55,293 nucleotides of DNA from DATGLW01 sp035293965 (GTDB lineage: Bacteria > Actinomycetota > Acidimicrobiia > Acidimicrobiales > RAAP-2), in the NCBI GenBank assembly GCA_035293965.1, contig DATGLW010000087.1, positions 1-55,293 of the forward strand, read 5' to 3'. This document shows positions 7,586 through 15,464 of the stretch, piece by piece (position 1 is the first letter of the stretch; every line of letters begins with the position of its first letter). Made by a program: the position numbers and the translations under genes. The notes under the pieces were generated by a model. That model did not search any database. It was given only the letters and a program-made list of their open reading frames with translations, and was not told where the DNA came from.

Positions 7586-8875
7586 ATGCTCAAGTTAGTC
7601 GATGACGCCACCGCCACCGCGGTTGGTGGCGAGGAACCACAGACGATCGGCCTCGATGAGCTCTGCCGCATGGCGGCCAAGGAGATGCTGGCGGTGGCGC
7701 TTCTGGCCGAGCGCCGTGCCTACCTCGACGAGCACGCCGCCGAGCGCGACGCGACCGGTCACCGCCTCGTCGTCGCCAACGGCTACGCCCGGCCACGCGA
7801 GGTCCTGACCGGGGCCGGCGCGGTCGAGGTGAGGGCGCCCCGGGTCGACGACCGCCGGGAGGGTGAGCGGTTCCGCTCAGCGATCCTGCCGGCGTACATG
7901 CGCAAGTCCCCCAAGGTCACCGAGGTCCTCCCGATCCTCTACCTGCGCGGACTCTCGACGGGCGACTTCGCCCCGGCACTGGGCGAGTTCTTCGGCACCG
8001 AAGCGGGCCTGTCGGCCTCGACGGTCAACCGGCTCACCGAGGCCTGGCAGGCCGAGCACGCCGAGTGGTCGACACGGGACCTGTCAGGTGTCGACTACGT
8101 CTACTTCTGGGCCGACGGCGTGCACTTCAACGTCCGCCTCGAAGAGGACCGGCTGTGCTGCCTGGTGATCGTCGGCGTGCGCCCCGACGGGACGAAAGAG
8201 CTGGTGGCGCTGGCCGACGGCTACCGCGAGTCCATCGACAGCTGGGCCGAGGTCCTGCGCGCACTCCGGGACCGTGGCATCCAGGCACCGGTCCTCGCCG
8301 TGGGCGACGGCGCACTCGGGTTCTGGGGGGCGCTCAGGGAGGTGTTCCCGGCCACCCGTGAGCAGCGTTGCTGGGTGCACGTCACCGCGAACGTCCTCGA
8401 CGCGTTGCCCAAGCGCCTGCACGCTGGTGCGAAGAGCGCCCTTGCGGCCATCTACAGCGCCCCGACGCGCACCGCCGCCCTCGAGGCGGTGAAGTCCTTC
8501 GCCGAGGAGTTCAAGGGGTTCAGCAAGGCCACCGCCAAGATCACCGGCCAGCTCGACGTCCTGCTCGCCTACTACGACTTCCCCCACGAGCACTGGGTGC
8601 ATCTGCGCACCACGAACCCGATCGAGTCGACGTTCTCGACGGTGCGGCTCCGGACGAAGGTCACCCGCGGTGCGGGGTCCCGCAAGGCTGGTCTCGCGAT
8701 GGCCTACAAGCTGCTCGATTCCGCGCAGGCTCGCTGGCGAAAGATCACGGGTGCCGAGCTCGTTGTGCTTGTGCGAGCTGGCGTCACCTTCATCGACGGC
8801 AAGCGACAAGAAAGGAGCGACACGAGCTCGGGATCACCCGACACCTGCACAAAGGACGGGTCCGTCGCCGCCTGA
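7586..8875 (+). CDS. IS256-family (mutator-type) transposase
   Basis: A 429-residue DDE transposase. The catalytic residues are visible: Asp in YVYFWADGVHFNVR, Asp in VLAVGDGALGFWGALREVFP and Glu in TTNPIESTFSTVRLRT. The signature CWVH (QRCWVHVTANVLDALPK) lies between the second and third. The N-terminal third (VVANGYARPREVLTGAG, VEVRAPRVDDRR, ILPAYMRKSPKV) is the usual DNA-binding part. Length and all motifs are intact, so the protein should be functional. The ATG follows GGGAGG at good spacing; an upstream TTG is less likely. Confidence 0.96.
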   Translation: MLKLVDDATATAVGGEEPQTIGLDELCRMAAKEMLAVALLAERRAYLDEHAAERDATGHRLVVANGYARPREVLTGAGAVEVRAPRVDDRREGERFRSAILPAYMRKSPKVTEVLPILYLRGLSTGDFAPALGEFFGTEAGLSASTVNRLTEAWQAEHAEWSTRDLSGVDYVYFWADGVHFNVRLEEDRLCCLVIVGVRPDGTKELVALADGYRESIDSWAEVLRALRDRGIQAPVLAVGDGALGFWGALREVFPATREQRCWVHVTANVLDALPKRLHAGAKSALAAIYSAPTRTAALEAVKSFAEEFKGFSKATAKITGQLDVLLAYYDFPHEHWVHLRTTNPIESTFSTVRLRTKVTRGAGSRKAGLAMAYKLLDSAQARWRKITGAELVVLVRAGVTFIDGKRQERSDTSSGSPDTCTKDGSVAA

Positions 8876-8877
8876 GC

Positions 8878-8911
8878 GAGATTCCCCGTCCACAACTATT
8901 GACAATGACTC
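8878..8911 (-). repeat. Right terminal inverted repeat of the IS
   Basis: Inverted counterpart of the left end. It begins 3 bp after the transposase stop and ends ACTC at 8908-8911, followed at once by the second GGACGCCCG. Confidence 0.75.
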
Positions 8912-8920
8912 GGACGCCCG
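8912..8920. repeat. Target-site duplication, right copy (GGACGCCCG)
   Basis: Identical to 7465-7473. Confidence 0.9.
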
Positions 8921-8975
8921 ACACCTACCAGCTGGCAGGTCTCAGGCGGGGGACCGTCAGTTCAAATTTCTACGC

Positions 8976-9113
8976 TCAGCGGGACAACGTCACGACCAAC
9001 GTCGGAACGAGAAAGGGAGGCTCGGCGCTGGTGAGCAGGTCGATGCTGCGGAGATGGTTGCGGTCACCTGTTGCCCCCGCGGCGTACAGCGGCCCGGAGT
9101 CGACGATCAGCAC
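8976..9113 (-). pseudogene. Truncated VapC-type PIN toxin
   Basis: The minus strand encodes VLIVDSGPLYAAGATGDRNH and ends at ...FLVPTLVVTLSR, 45 residues in all. This is the N-terminal third of a PIN-domain ribonuclease: the first catalytic Asp (IVDSGPL) and the strand LVPTLVVT are present, but everything after, including the remaining three acidic residues, is missing. A full toxin has about 125-140 residues. The GTG start overlaps the antitoxin stop by 7 bp, the coupling of a live vapBC pair. The break lies about 55 bp from the IS right end, so an earlier event, not this IS, probably removed the rest. Confidence 0.8.
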
Positions 9114-9355
9114 TCGCTCGGCAGGCGTCGGCGAGCGAGGGCCTTGGCGACGAGCTCGTCCACGCGCTCGGAGGCGTCCGAAGGCCTGCCTTCGCCGACA
9201 GCGACGAAGCCCAGCCGGCCCGCCGGAGCAGGGGCGGGGAGGTACTGGGAGATGGCCTCCCGGGCGAGGTCGGCGATCGAGACGCCCCGACGCCTGGCCT
9301 CCAAGCGGACCCTGGCGTCGAGGTCGTCCGGCAGCATGATCGTCGTTCGCTTCAT
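9107..9355 (-). CDS. Ribbon-helix-helix antitoxin of a decayed vapBC pair
   Basis: An 82-residue RHH protein. MKRTTIMLPDDLDARVRLEA is the beta strand and first helix that pair two subunits on DNA, and RRRGVSIADLAREAISQYL the second helix. The C-terminal half (RPSDASERVDELVAKALARR) would have neutralised the partner toxin. The gene is intact, although its toxin is cut to 45 residues, so it may remain as a solo regulator. It lies 144 bp downstream of tRNA-Glu on the same strand. No ribosome site precedes the ATG; TATGTT-N6-ATG suggests a leaderless mRNA. Confidence 0.85.
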   Translation of the reverse strand: MKRTTIMLPDDLDARVRLEARRRGVSIADLAREAISQYLPAPAPAGRLGFVAVGEGRPSDASERVDELVAKALARRRLPSEC

Positions 9356-9361
9356 GAGGCG

Positions 9362-9367
9362 AACATA
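9362..9367 (-). promoter_or_regulatory. -10 box TATGTT of the antitoxin gene
   Basis: TATGTT ends 6 nt before the ATG at 9355 on the minus strand, consistent with leaderless transcription. Confidence 0.4.
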
Positions 9368-9498
9368 ACGCGTACACAACATCACGCCGCTGCTGTCGCT
9401 CGCCGCGCGCGGTGGACGCGCGATGGAGCCCTCCGGCGGTCCTCCGGACGCGGGGGAGCCGGGGCCAGAAACCCCGGCTCACCTGGGATTTTGTCTCG

Positions 9499-9571
9499 CA
9501 GCCCCAACGGGATTCGAACCCGTGTCTCCACCTTGAGAGGGTGGTGTCCTTGGCCTCTAGACGATGGGGCC
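9499..9571 (-). tRNA. tRNA-Glu (anticodon CTC)
   Basis: Minus strand. The 7-bp acceptor GGCCCCA pairs with TGGGGCT (one G-T pair at the end), the D arm contains TCGTCTAGAGGCC, and the anticodon stem CCACC/GGTGG closes the loop CTCTCAA. The T arm is ACGGG-TTCGAAT-CCCGT. Anticodon CTC reads GAG. CCA is not encoded. It lies 32 bp downstream of tRNA-Gln and in the same direction as gltX. Confidence 0.95.
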
Positions 9572-9603
9572 TGGCAGGCGGCACGCACGCGCCACCTGTC
9601 GAG

Positions 9604-9675
9604 CTCGGGGGGGAGGACTCGAACCCCCAATAACAGGGCCAGAACCTGTCGTGTTGCCGATTACACCACCCCCGA
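9604..9675 (-). tRNA. tRNA-Gln (anticodon CTG)
   Basis: Minus strand. Acceptor TCGGGGG pairs fully with CCCCCGA, the D arm contains GTGTAATCGGCAACAC, and the anticodon stem ACAGG/CCTGT closes loop TTCTGGC, so the anticodon is CTG (codon CAG). The T arm is GGGGG-TTCGAGT-CCTCC. CCA is not encoded. Together with tRNA-Glu and gltX it forms a glutamate/glutamine charging cluster. In most actinobacteria GltX loads Glu onto both tRNAs and GatCAB amidates the Gln one (known biology, not shown here). Confidence 0.95.
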
Positions 9676-9714
9676 ACGGGCGAACCGAGAGGCTAGCCGC
9701 TGGCGAACCGGCCC

Positions 9715-9750
9715 TGCAGCAGCCCAGCGTCGTGCAGCAGCCCAGCGTCG
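9715..9750. repeat. Two exact 18-bp tandem copies
   Basis: TGCAGCAGCCCAGCGTCG occurs at 9715-9732 and again at 9733-9750, with a partial third (CCCAGCG) after it. The block fills the gap between the gltX stop and tRNA-Gln. Confidence 0.85.
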
Positions 9751-9781
9751 CCCAGCGAGCCCCGCGGCTCCCGGGCCGGCC

Positions 9782-11314
9782 CTACCCGGCAGTCGCCTCA
9801 GGAGCCTGGTGGCCGAGCCGGCGGAGGGCGGCGCCGATCCTGCGCAGCACCTCGTCGCGCCCGAGCAGGAAGAGGGACTCGAACAGCGGCGGCCCGACGC
9901 TGCGGCCGGTGACGGCCACCCGGATGGGCGCCTGGGCCTTCGCCAGCCGTCGCCCTGCCGCCTCCGCCAGCTCCCCTGTCACCCGGTGGAGGGCCTCGGG
10001 CGACCACTCGCAGGTCCGGTAGGCGGCGGCCGCCGCCTGCAGGATGCCCCCCGCTTCGGGGTCGCCGCCGACCGCCTTGGCCCAGCTCGCCTCGTCGAGC
10101 GCCGGATCCTCCAGGAAGAGGAAGTCGACCATGCCCGGCACCTCGCCGAGGGTCGCCACACGCTCCTGCACCATGGGGGCGATGGCTGCGAAGGTGGCGT
10201 CGTCGAAACGTTCCGGCGGCCATGGTGGACCACCCGACGCCGGTGCCCACTCCCCGGCGCGCGGCGCCACCCAGGGCCGGCACGCCGCCACGAAGCGATC
10301 GAGGGGGAGCTCGCGAAGGTACTCGCCGTTGAGGTGCGTCAGCTTCTGCACGTCGAAGAACGCCGGGGCGTGATGGACCTCTTCGAGGCGGAACGCCCCG
10401 ATCAGGGTGCCGACGTCCACCTTCTCGGCCCCCCCGGGGGGGCTCCACCCGAGCAGGGCCAGGTAGTTCCGGAACGCCTCGGGCAAGAAGCCCTGGTCAC
10501 GGTACATCTCGACCGCCACCGGGTCGCGGCGCTTCGACAGCTTCTGGCGCCGCTCGTTGACGAGCATCGGCAGGTGGGCGAACGCCGGCAGCGGGTGTTC
10601 GGGCGGGCCCCCCGCACGGTCTGCGCCGGCGCCCGCGCCGGCGACCGCGCCCGCTCCACCCGCGGACACCCCGACGGCGTCGAGCGCCCGCCACAGCAGG
10701 ATCCCCTTCGGGGCCGACGGGAGCAGGTCCTCGCCCCGGATGACGTGAGAGATGGCCATGTCGCGGTCGTCGACGACGTTGGCGAGCACGAACAGCGGCT
10801 GGCCGCTCGACTTGGCCACCACGAAGTCCTCCATGGCGGCGTGGGGGAAGCGGACCTCGCCGCGCACGAGATCGGACACGACGGTCGCACCCTCGTCGGG
10901 GACCCTGAACCGCAGCGCCCGGCCCTCCCGCCCGAGCCCCCGGTCACGGCAGTAGCCGTCGTAGCCGGGCGTCTGGTTCCCCCGCGTCCTGTCCTCGACC
11001 TGCGCGCGAGTGCACTCGCACGCGTAGAGATGCCCCCCCTCCCACAGGGCATCGAGCGCCGCCGCATAGCGGCCAGCGCGCTCCGACTGGCGGTACGGGC
11101 CCTCGTCTGGGTCCATCCCGAGCCACGCCATGGCCGACAGGATGCCCTCGACCCATTCCTCGCGGTTGCGCTCGGTGTCGGTGTCCTCGATGCGCAGGAT
11201 GAAGGTGCCGCCGTGGCGCCGGGCGAAGAGCCAATTGAACAACGACGTGCGGGCCGAGCCCACGTGGAAGTACCCGGTGGGCGACGGGGCGAAGCGGACG
11301 CGTGGGCCGCTCAC
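9782..11314 (-). CDS. gltX: Glutamyl-tRNA synthetase
   Basis: A 510-residue class I aminoacyl-tRNA synthetase. The ATP-binding HIGH-type motif is in RVRFAPSPTGYFHVGSARTS and the KMSKS-type motif is KLSKRRDP. The Glu-specific parts RIEDTDTERN, HVIRGEDLL and YLALLGWSPPGG are all present, followed by the helical anticodon-binding half. Between DAVGVS and PLPAFAHLP it carries a low-complexity insert of Gly, Ala and Asp not found in standard GltX. The protein starts at a GTG and is the third gene of a minus-strand run: aarF, ferredoxin, gltX, tRNA-Gln, tRNA-Glu. Whether it charges tRNA-Gln as well cannot be judged from sequence alone. Confidence 0.97.
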   Translation of the reverse strand: MSGPRVRFAPSPTGYFHVGSARTSLFNWLFARRHGGTFILRIEDTDTERNREEWVEGILSAMAWLGMDPDEGPYRQSERAGRYAAALDALWEGGHLYACECTRAQVEDRTRGNQTPGYDGYCRDRGLGREGRALRFRVPDEGATVVSDLVRGEVRFPHAAMEDFVVAKSSGQPLFVLANVVDDRDMAISHVIRGEDLLPSAPKGILLWRALDAVGVSAGGAGAVAGAGAGADRAGGPPEHPLPAFAHLPMLVNERRQKLSKRRDPVAVEMYRDQGFLPEAFRNYLALLGWSPPGGAEKVDVGTLIGAFRLEEVHHAPAFFDVQKLTHLNGEYLRELPLDRFVAACRPWVAPRAGEWAPASGGPPWPPERFDDATFAAIAPMVQERVATLGEVPGMVDFLFLEDPALDEASWAKAVGGDPEAGGILQAAAAAYRTCEWSPEALHRVTGELAEAAGRRLAKAQAPIRVAVTGRSVGPPLFESLFLLGRDEVLRRIGAALRRLGHQAPEATAG

Positions 11315-11327
11315 CGGGCGCCCGCGG

Positions 11328-11525
11328 CTACTCGTCGTCGGTGAGCGAGATGGCCCCAGTGGGGCAGGACGCCACCGCGTCGCGCAGCCGGGCGTGGAGG
11401 GAGCTCGGCGGGTGCTCGTCGAGCACGTAGAGGTACCCGTCGTCGCGGACCTCGAAGACCTCGGGTACCAGTCCCATGCAGACCGCGTTGCTCTCGCACT
11501 TGTCGAAGTCGACGACGACCTTCAC
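11328..11525 (-). CDS. Small single-cluster ferredoxin
   Basis: A 65-residue ferredoxin starting VKVVVDFDKCESNAVCMGLV and ending ASCPTGAISLTDDE. The cysteines are C-x5-C near the start and CP near the end. The place of the second Cys of a 4Fe-4S motif is an Asn (C-E-S-N-A-V-C), the pattern of [3Fe-4S] ferredoxins in actinobacteria, which usually deliver electrons to cytochrome P450s. GAGGAGGAG upstream supports the GTG start. It lies 13 bp before gltX and 10 bp after the aarF-like gene, an unusual position since no P450 is in this window. Redox partner unknown. Confidence 0.88.
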   Translation of the reverse strand: MKVVVDFDKCESNAVCMGLVPEVFEVRDDGYLYVLDEHPPSSLHARLRDAVASCPTGAISLTDDE

Positions 11526-11535
11526 GGGCTCCTCC

Positions 11536-13167
11536 TCACTCGGCGCCTCGGGCCGGACGGCGCTCAGCATACCGGCCGTCCTCGAGCTCTTCGGGAGCCT
11601 CCTCCACGGGGCCGACCGGCCCGAGAGAGGCCAGCGGGCCCTCCCCGAGCACGTGCGGCCCGCTGGCGGGCGCAACCGGTTCGGCCCGGACCTCGCCCAC
11701 CGTCGCCTGCTCCAGCAGCTCGCTCAGGAAGGCCCGGTCGTTCAAGAGCGGTACGTCGTGGAGGAACATCCGGCCATAGCGCTCGAAGTACATCAGCTGC
11801 TTGCCGAGCAGGAAGGTGCCCCGGTCGAAGTCGGACATGAGGCCGCCGGCCTCGTAAGCCATCCGCCGCAGGCGGCGCTGTGCCCGCAGGCGGTGCAGCA
11901 CGGCGCGCACGGAACGCCGGTGGGCCTCGATGCCCTGGGCCTTGGCCACCTGCAGCTGGGTCGCCTGGAAGACCGAGGCGAGGCTCACCTCGCCGAAGGG
12001 CCGGGTGAGCGCCGGGAGCACCAGGCTGCGGATGAAGGCCGCCAGGCCGGCGTCGTCGAGGCCAACCGCCTCTTTGATGGCCGGTCCATAGGTCCTCGTG
12101 ATGTGGGCAGAGGCGTCGCCCCAACCCGACTCGTCGCCGAGTGCTGCGGCGAGGAGCCGCAGGAAGAAGCGGTGGGTGTCTGGGTCGAGACGGCCGACGA
12201 TGCCCCAGTCGATGACCCCGATGCGGCCGTCGCGCAAGAGCATCATGTTGCCGGCGTGAATGTCGCCGTGGAACACGCCCCAGCGGATCGTGGTGAGGAA
12301 GAACACCCGGACCACCTGCTCGATGAGGGGCCTCGGGTCGATGCCGAGCGCGGCCACCTGGGCGAAGTCGTCGATCGGCACCCCGTCGAGGAACTCCATG
12401 GTGAGCACGTTGGGGCCCGACAGCTCGGGGTAGGGCTCCGGCACCACCACGAGGGGGAGCCACTTCTCGCTCCAGAGGCGGCGGAAATGGGCCAGCGAGC
12501 GCGCCTCGTTGCGCAGGTCCATCTCCTCGCCGATCTGGACCCGGAACCCGTCGAGCAGCTGGAGCGTGGAGCCTGCCATCACCTCGCCGGTCTCCCGGGC
12601 GAGCAGCTCGAAGAACGGCTGCATGAGGTCGAGGTCGGTCGCCACCAGGCGCTCGATGCCAGGGCGCATCACCTTCACCGCCGCCTGGCGGCCGTCGTGG
12701 AGGCGGGCGCGGTAGACGACGGCGATCGACGCCCTCCCGACGGGCTCGGGATCGAAGTCGGCGAACGCCTCCCCGAGGGACATGCCCAGGTCGTCCTCGA
12801 TGACCTGGCGGACGTGGCGGAAGTCAGCCGTCGGGCCGGTGTCGAGGGTCGAGCGGAACTCGTCTGCGACCTCCTCGCCGAACATCCCCGGCGAGGAGGC
12901 CATGATCTGGCCGAACTTGATGAAGGTGCCGCCCAGCTCCTCGAAAGTCAACCGGAGCGGCCGCGCGATGACGCTCGGAGGCAGGGGCCCCGAGCGGACC
13001 TCGTGCAGCTGGCGCAGCACGAGCGGCGAGAAGTGCCTGGCCACCGATGCCGCGATCCGCCCTCCGCGCCGGAGCAGCTCGCCCAAGCTGGGCTCGGGCA
13101 GCCGTCGGGGTCGGATCCGAGGGGCGGCCTGGTCCGTGGGGGGCAGGCCAGGGACGGTGCTCGCCAC
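11536..13167 (-). CDS. AarF/UbiB (ABC1) family atypical kinase
   Basis: A 543-residue member of the UbiB/ADCK family. Conserved elements in order are the KxGQ motif (TFIKFGQIMASSPGMF), the modified nucleotide loop VGRASIAVVYRARL, the ATP-binding Lys in AAVKVMRPG, the E-rich segment ...EEMDLRNEARSL, the catalytic loop FHGDIHAGNMMLL, and the metal-binding IDWG. Family members support quinone or isoprenoid lipid metabolism as ATPases rather than protein kinases. The C-terminal membrane helices common in UbiB are not evident here; the tail is Pro/Glu-rich. It is the first gene of the run that includes the ferredoxin and gltX. In a menaquinone-using actinobacterium its client is unclear. Confidence 0.9.
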   Translation of the reverse strand: MASTVPGLPPTDQAAPRIRPRRLPEPSLGELLRRGGRIAASVARHFSPLVLRQLHEVRSGPLPPSVIARPLRLTFEELGGTFIKFGQIMASSPGMFGEEVADEFRSTLDTGPTADFRHVRQVIEDDLGMSLGEAFADFDPEPVGRASIAVVYRARLHDGRQAAVKVMRPGIERLVATDLDLMQPFFELLARETGEVMAGSTLQLLDGFRVQIGEEMDLRNEARSLAHFRRLWSEKWLPLVVVPEPYPELSGPNVLTMEFLDGVPIDDFAQVAALGIDPRPLIEQVVRVFFLTTIRWGVFHGDIHAGNMMLLRDGRIGVIDWGIVGRLDPDTHRFFLRLLAAALGDESGWGDASAHITRTYGPAIKEAVGLDDAGLAAFIRSLVLPALTRPFGEVSLASVFQATQLQVAKAQGIEAHRRSVRAVLHRLRAQRRLRRMAYEAGGLMSDFDRGTFLLGKQLMYFERYGRMFLHDVPLLNDRAFLSELLEQATVGEVRAEPVAPASGPHVLGEGPLASLGPVGPVEEAPEELEDGRYAERRPARGAE

Positions 13168-13355
13168 CCCTGCAGGCTACCCAGGTCCCCTGTGCGCCGG
13201 CGGGTGCGAGCCGGCCGCCTACCCGCCCTTGCCCGCCTGAACCGGCCCGCGCGACCGCGACCGCGGCCGCGGCCGCGGCAAGGGCAACCCGATGGGCCCC
13301 CAGCGCAATCCCCGCGCGCCGTGGCGCGACGGGGCCGCCATGGGCCGGGCCGACC

Positions 13356-15464
13356 TCACCCGGTCGGGGTGGTGGTCGTGGTCGTCGAGCTCGTCGTCGT
13401 GGTGGTGGAGGTGGACGGTGGCGACGCCTGGAGCGTGGGCGCCACCTGGAACGTGAAGGCCGTCTGGGCGCACGCGCTCGGGGTGCCGGCCACCACCAGG
13501 TAGCTGCCCGGTGCGGCGAGCAGCCACACCGGCAGCGCCGGCTGCTGGGCGAGGCAGGCAAGAGCCGGATCGTCGGTCTGGAACGACGTCAGCTCGCCTG
13601 CGGCCTGGAGGGACGCAGTCGAGGGGACGGGCCCGGTGAGCTGGACCAGGTCCACCGGCTGGCCGGCGAACTCGCCCCGGTACCAGTGGTGAGGTGCGGC
13701 GGTCGTGGTCGTCGTGGAGCTGGGCGCTGCGGTCCCCGCCGTGCTCGTCGGTGGGCTCGCGGTCACCGGCGTGACGGGCAGCACCTGGGGCGGCACGGCG
13801 GCCGGCAGGGCGGGCAGGCTGAGGGGGCCGGTCGCGAGCGTCCGCGACGGCGGGGCGAGCCCATCGAGGGCGGCGAGCATCGAGGGGTCGCCGCCCTCCA
13901 TGCCGAGCGCCCACGCGCCCACGCCCGCCAGCCCGTACCGCTGCGCCAGCTGGGCGGCCAGGTAGAGCGAGTAGGGGTCGTCGAAGAAGGCCTCGTACCA
14001 CTGCCCGCCCACCTGGTAGGAGGTCCACGCCGTGTCGGTCACCGAGTCCCAGAAGACCGGCGACCCCATGGCGACGATCTGGGAGTCGGTGACCGGCGTG
14101 GGCGGGCCAGTGGCCTGGGCGCTCAGGGTCGGGTCCGTCGTCGGCCATTCGTAGCCGTAGAAGGGCAGGCCGAGGAGCACCTTCGAGGGCGGGACGGTCG
14201 CCGCGTACTGCTGCACCGTGGCGAGGAGGCTGAACATCGGGCTCGTGAGCGGCGACAGCGACGACGCGGAGGCCTGCAGGTTCAGCTGGTAGGCCATCAC
14301 GAAGAACCCGTCCACCCAGGGCGCGAGCGAGGCGACGTCGTAGAACCCGCCGGGGTCGCCCGCCGAGCTGGCGTAGGTGTCGATCGTCAGCTGCCAGTGC
14401 GGGTCGGCGCCGTGCAGCGTCCTCGACACGGCGGCGACGAGGCCGGTCAACCCCGCACGGTCGGCAGCCCCTTGCCCCTCGAGATCGAGGTTGACGCCGT
14501 CGAGGTTCTTCGCCCGTACGGCGTCGACGAGCGCTGCCGACAGCGTTGCGGGGGCAGTCGGGCTCGAGGTGAGCTCGTCGAGGGCGTGCTGGTCGAAGCA
14601 GTCGACGGTGAGCACCACCCGGTCACCGGCGGCGTGCGCCCGGGTGACCAGGTCGGCCAGGGCCTGGCTCTCGTAGCCGTTCCACCCCGGGCCGGACTGG
14701 TCGAGCGAGCCGTCAGGGTTCACGTCCACGGCGAAGTAGGCGAGCGTCGTCACCTTCGACACGTCGAACCTGCCGCTTTGCGGCAGCGTCCAGTACGGGG
14801 CGAAGCCAAACACCTCGTGGGGGCGCAGGGGGGGCTGCCCGGCCAGTGCCGGGGGCGCCGGCGCCGGGGGTGCGGCAGCAGGCTGCAACGGTTTGACCGG
14901 GCCGAGCGTCCGCAGGATGCCCGCCATCGACGAGACGTCAAAGCGCCCCGCGTACGCGCCGGTCCCCGGGTTGCCCGACGCCCCGCCCCCTGGGGCGACG
15001 AGCGCCGTGACCCCACCGGCCACAACGGCCAGCGACGCCAGCACGGCAAGGAGCGGCGCCGCGCCGCGGCGGCACGTCCGGCCGGGCAGCGCCACCAGCG
15101 AGGCGGCGAGGGCGCGCGCAGCAGGCAGCGCCCCCAGCGAGGCGGCAAGGGCGCGCAGGGCAGGCCCAGCACGGCCCACCCCGGCGCCGACGAGGGCGGC
15201 CACACGGGCCAGGGCCATCCCCAAGGGGTGCCGTGCTCGCCGCCACGCGTTCGACCGTTGCCGGACCTCCGCCAGCACCGAGGCCAGCTCGGCGGCGGGG
15301 AGGAGGAGCCCGATCGCCCCGTGCTCGGCGACCACCTCGAGCAGCTGCATCCTGGTGCCGTCGGGGGCCTCCGCCGTCCGATCGGCGCGCAAGCCGATCA
15401 GGTGGCTCCAGGCAATATTCATCGTGTCGCTCGCGGGCAAGGGGAGGCCGGGCTGCTCGGGCAC
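13356..15464 (-). CDS. Membrane-anchored GH18-like glycosidase with cytosolic N-domain and Thr-rich tail
   Basis: A 702-residue protein with an unusual order. Residues 1-72 are a small soluble domain. Residues 73-125 are Ala/Leu-rich, with a duplicated ALAASLxALP block. A transmembrane helix follows at about 137-157, then a Pro-rich linker and a GH18 TIM barrel at about 215-530. The barrel has FGFAPYWTL at its start and the catalytic strand LDGVNLDLEGQG, the DGxNxDxE variant typical of spore-cortex/peptidoglycan GH18 enzymes such as YaaH; its Glu is intact. The tail has two Thr/Ser runs around a small domain. It probably acts on cell-wall glycan outside the membrane. A start at an internal ATG (15422) is also possible. 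Confidence 0.75.
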   Translation of the reverse strand: MPEQPGLPLPASDTMNIAWSHLIGLRADRTAEAPDGTRMQLLEVVAEHGAIGLLLPAAELASVLAEVRQRSNAWRRARHPLGMALARVAALVGAGVGRAGPALRALAASLGALPAARALAASLVALPGRTCRRGAAPLLAVLASLAVVAGGVTALVAPGGGASGNPGTGAYAGRFDVSSMAGILRTLGPVKPLQPAAAPPAPAPPALAGQPPLRPHEVFGFAPYWTLPQSGRFDVSKVTTLAYFAVDVNPDGSLDQSGPGWNGYESQALADLVTRAHAAGDRVVLTVDCFDQHALDELTSSPTAPATLSAALVDAVRAKNLDGVNLDLEGQGAADRAGLTGLVAAVSRTLHGADPHWQLTIDTYASSAGDPGGFYDVASLAPWVDGFFVMAYQLNLQASASSLSPLTSPMFSLLATVQQYAATVPPSKVLLGLPFYGYEWPTTDPTLSAQATGPPTPVTDSQIVAMGSPVFWDSVTDTAWTSYQVGGQWYEAFFDDPYSLYLAAQLAQRYGLAGVGAWALGMEGGDPSMLAALDGLAPPSRTLATGPLSLPALPAAVPPQVLPVTPVTASPPTSTAGTAAPSSTTTTTAAPHHWYRGEFAGQPVDLVQLTGPVPSTASLQAAGELTSFQTDDPALACLAQQPALPVWLLAAPGSYLVVAGTPSACAQTAFTFQVAPTLQASPPSTSTTTTTSSTTTTTTPTG

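Larger units (their letters stand above)
7474..8911 (+). mobile_element. Complete IS256-family insertion sequence, 1438 bp
   Basis: The element is delimited by imperfect inverted ends. The left end begins GAGTTATAACCAGAAGTTG; the right end, read inward, begins GAGTCATTGTCAATAGTTG, and both continue TGGA, four to five variable bases and ATCTC. It carries one full-length transposase and is flanked by an exact 9-bp duplication, so it inserted as a unit and has not rearranged since. Removing it would rejoin the region downstream of the HxlR gene to sequence next to a truncated vapC. No gene is directly interrupted, as far as I can see. Confidence 0.92.

Noticed and set aside
9499..9571. tRNA-Glu 3' end as a phage or island attachment site
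   Set aside because: No second copy of the tRNA 3' sequence and no integrase gene are present in the window.
9071..11344. 757-codon open frame on plus, antisense to gltX
   Set aside because: It lies opposite a fully conserved gltX and two tRNAs, is Arg/His/Gly-rich with no domain, and such long antisense frames are normal in very GC-rich DNA.
11476..13503. 675-codon plus frame across the ferredoxin and AarF-like genes
   Set aside because: Antisense to genes with clear motifs; no start signal.
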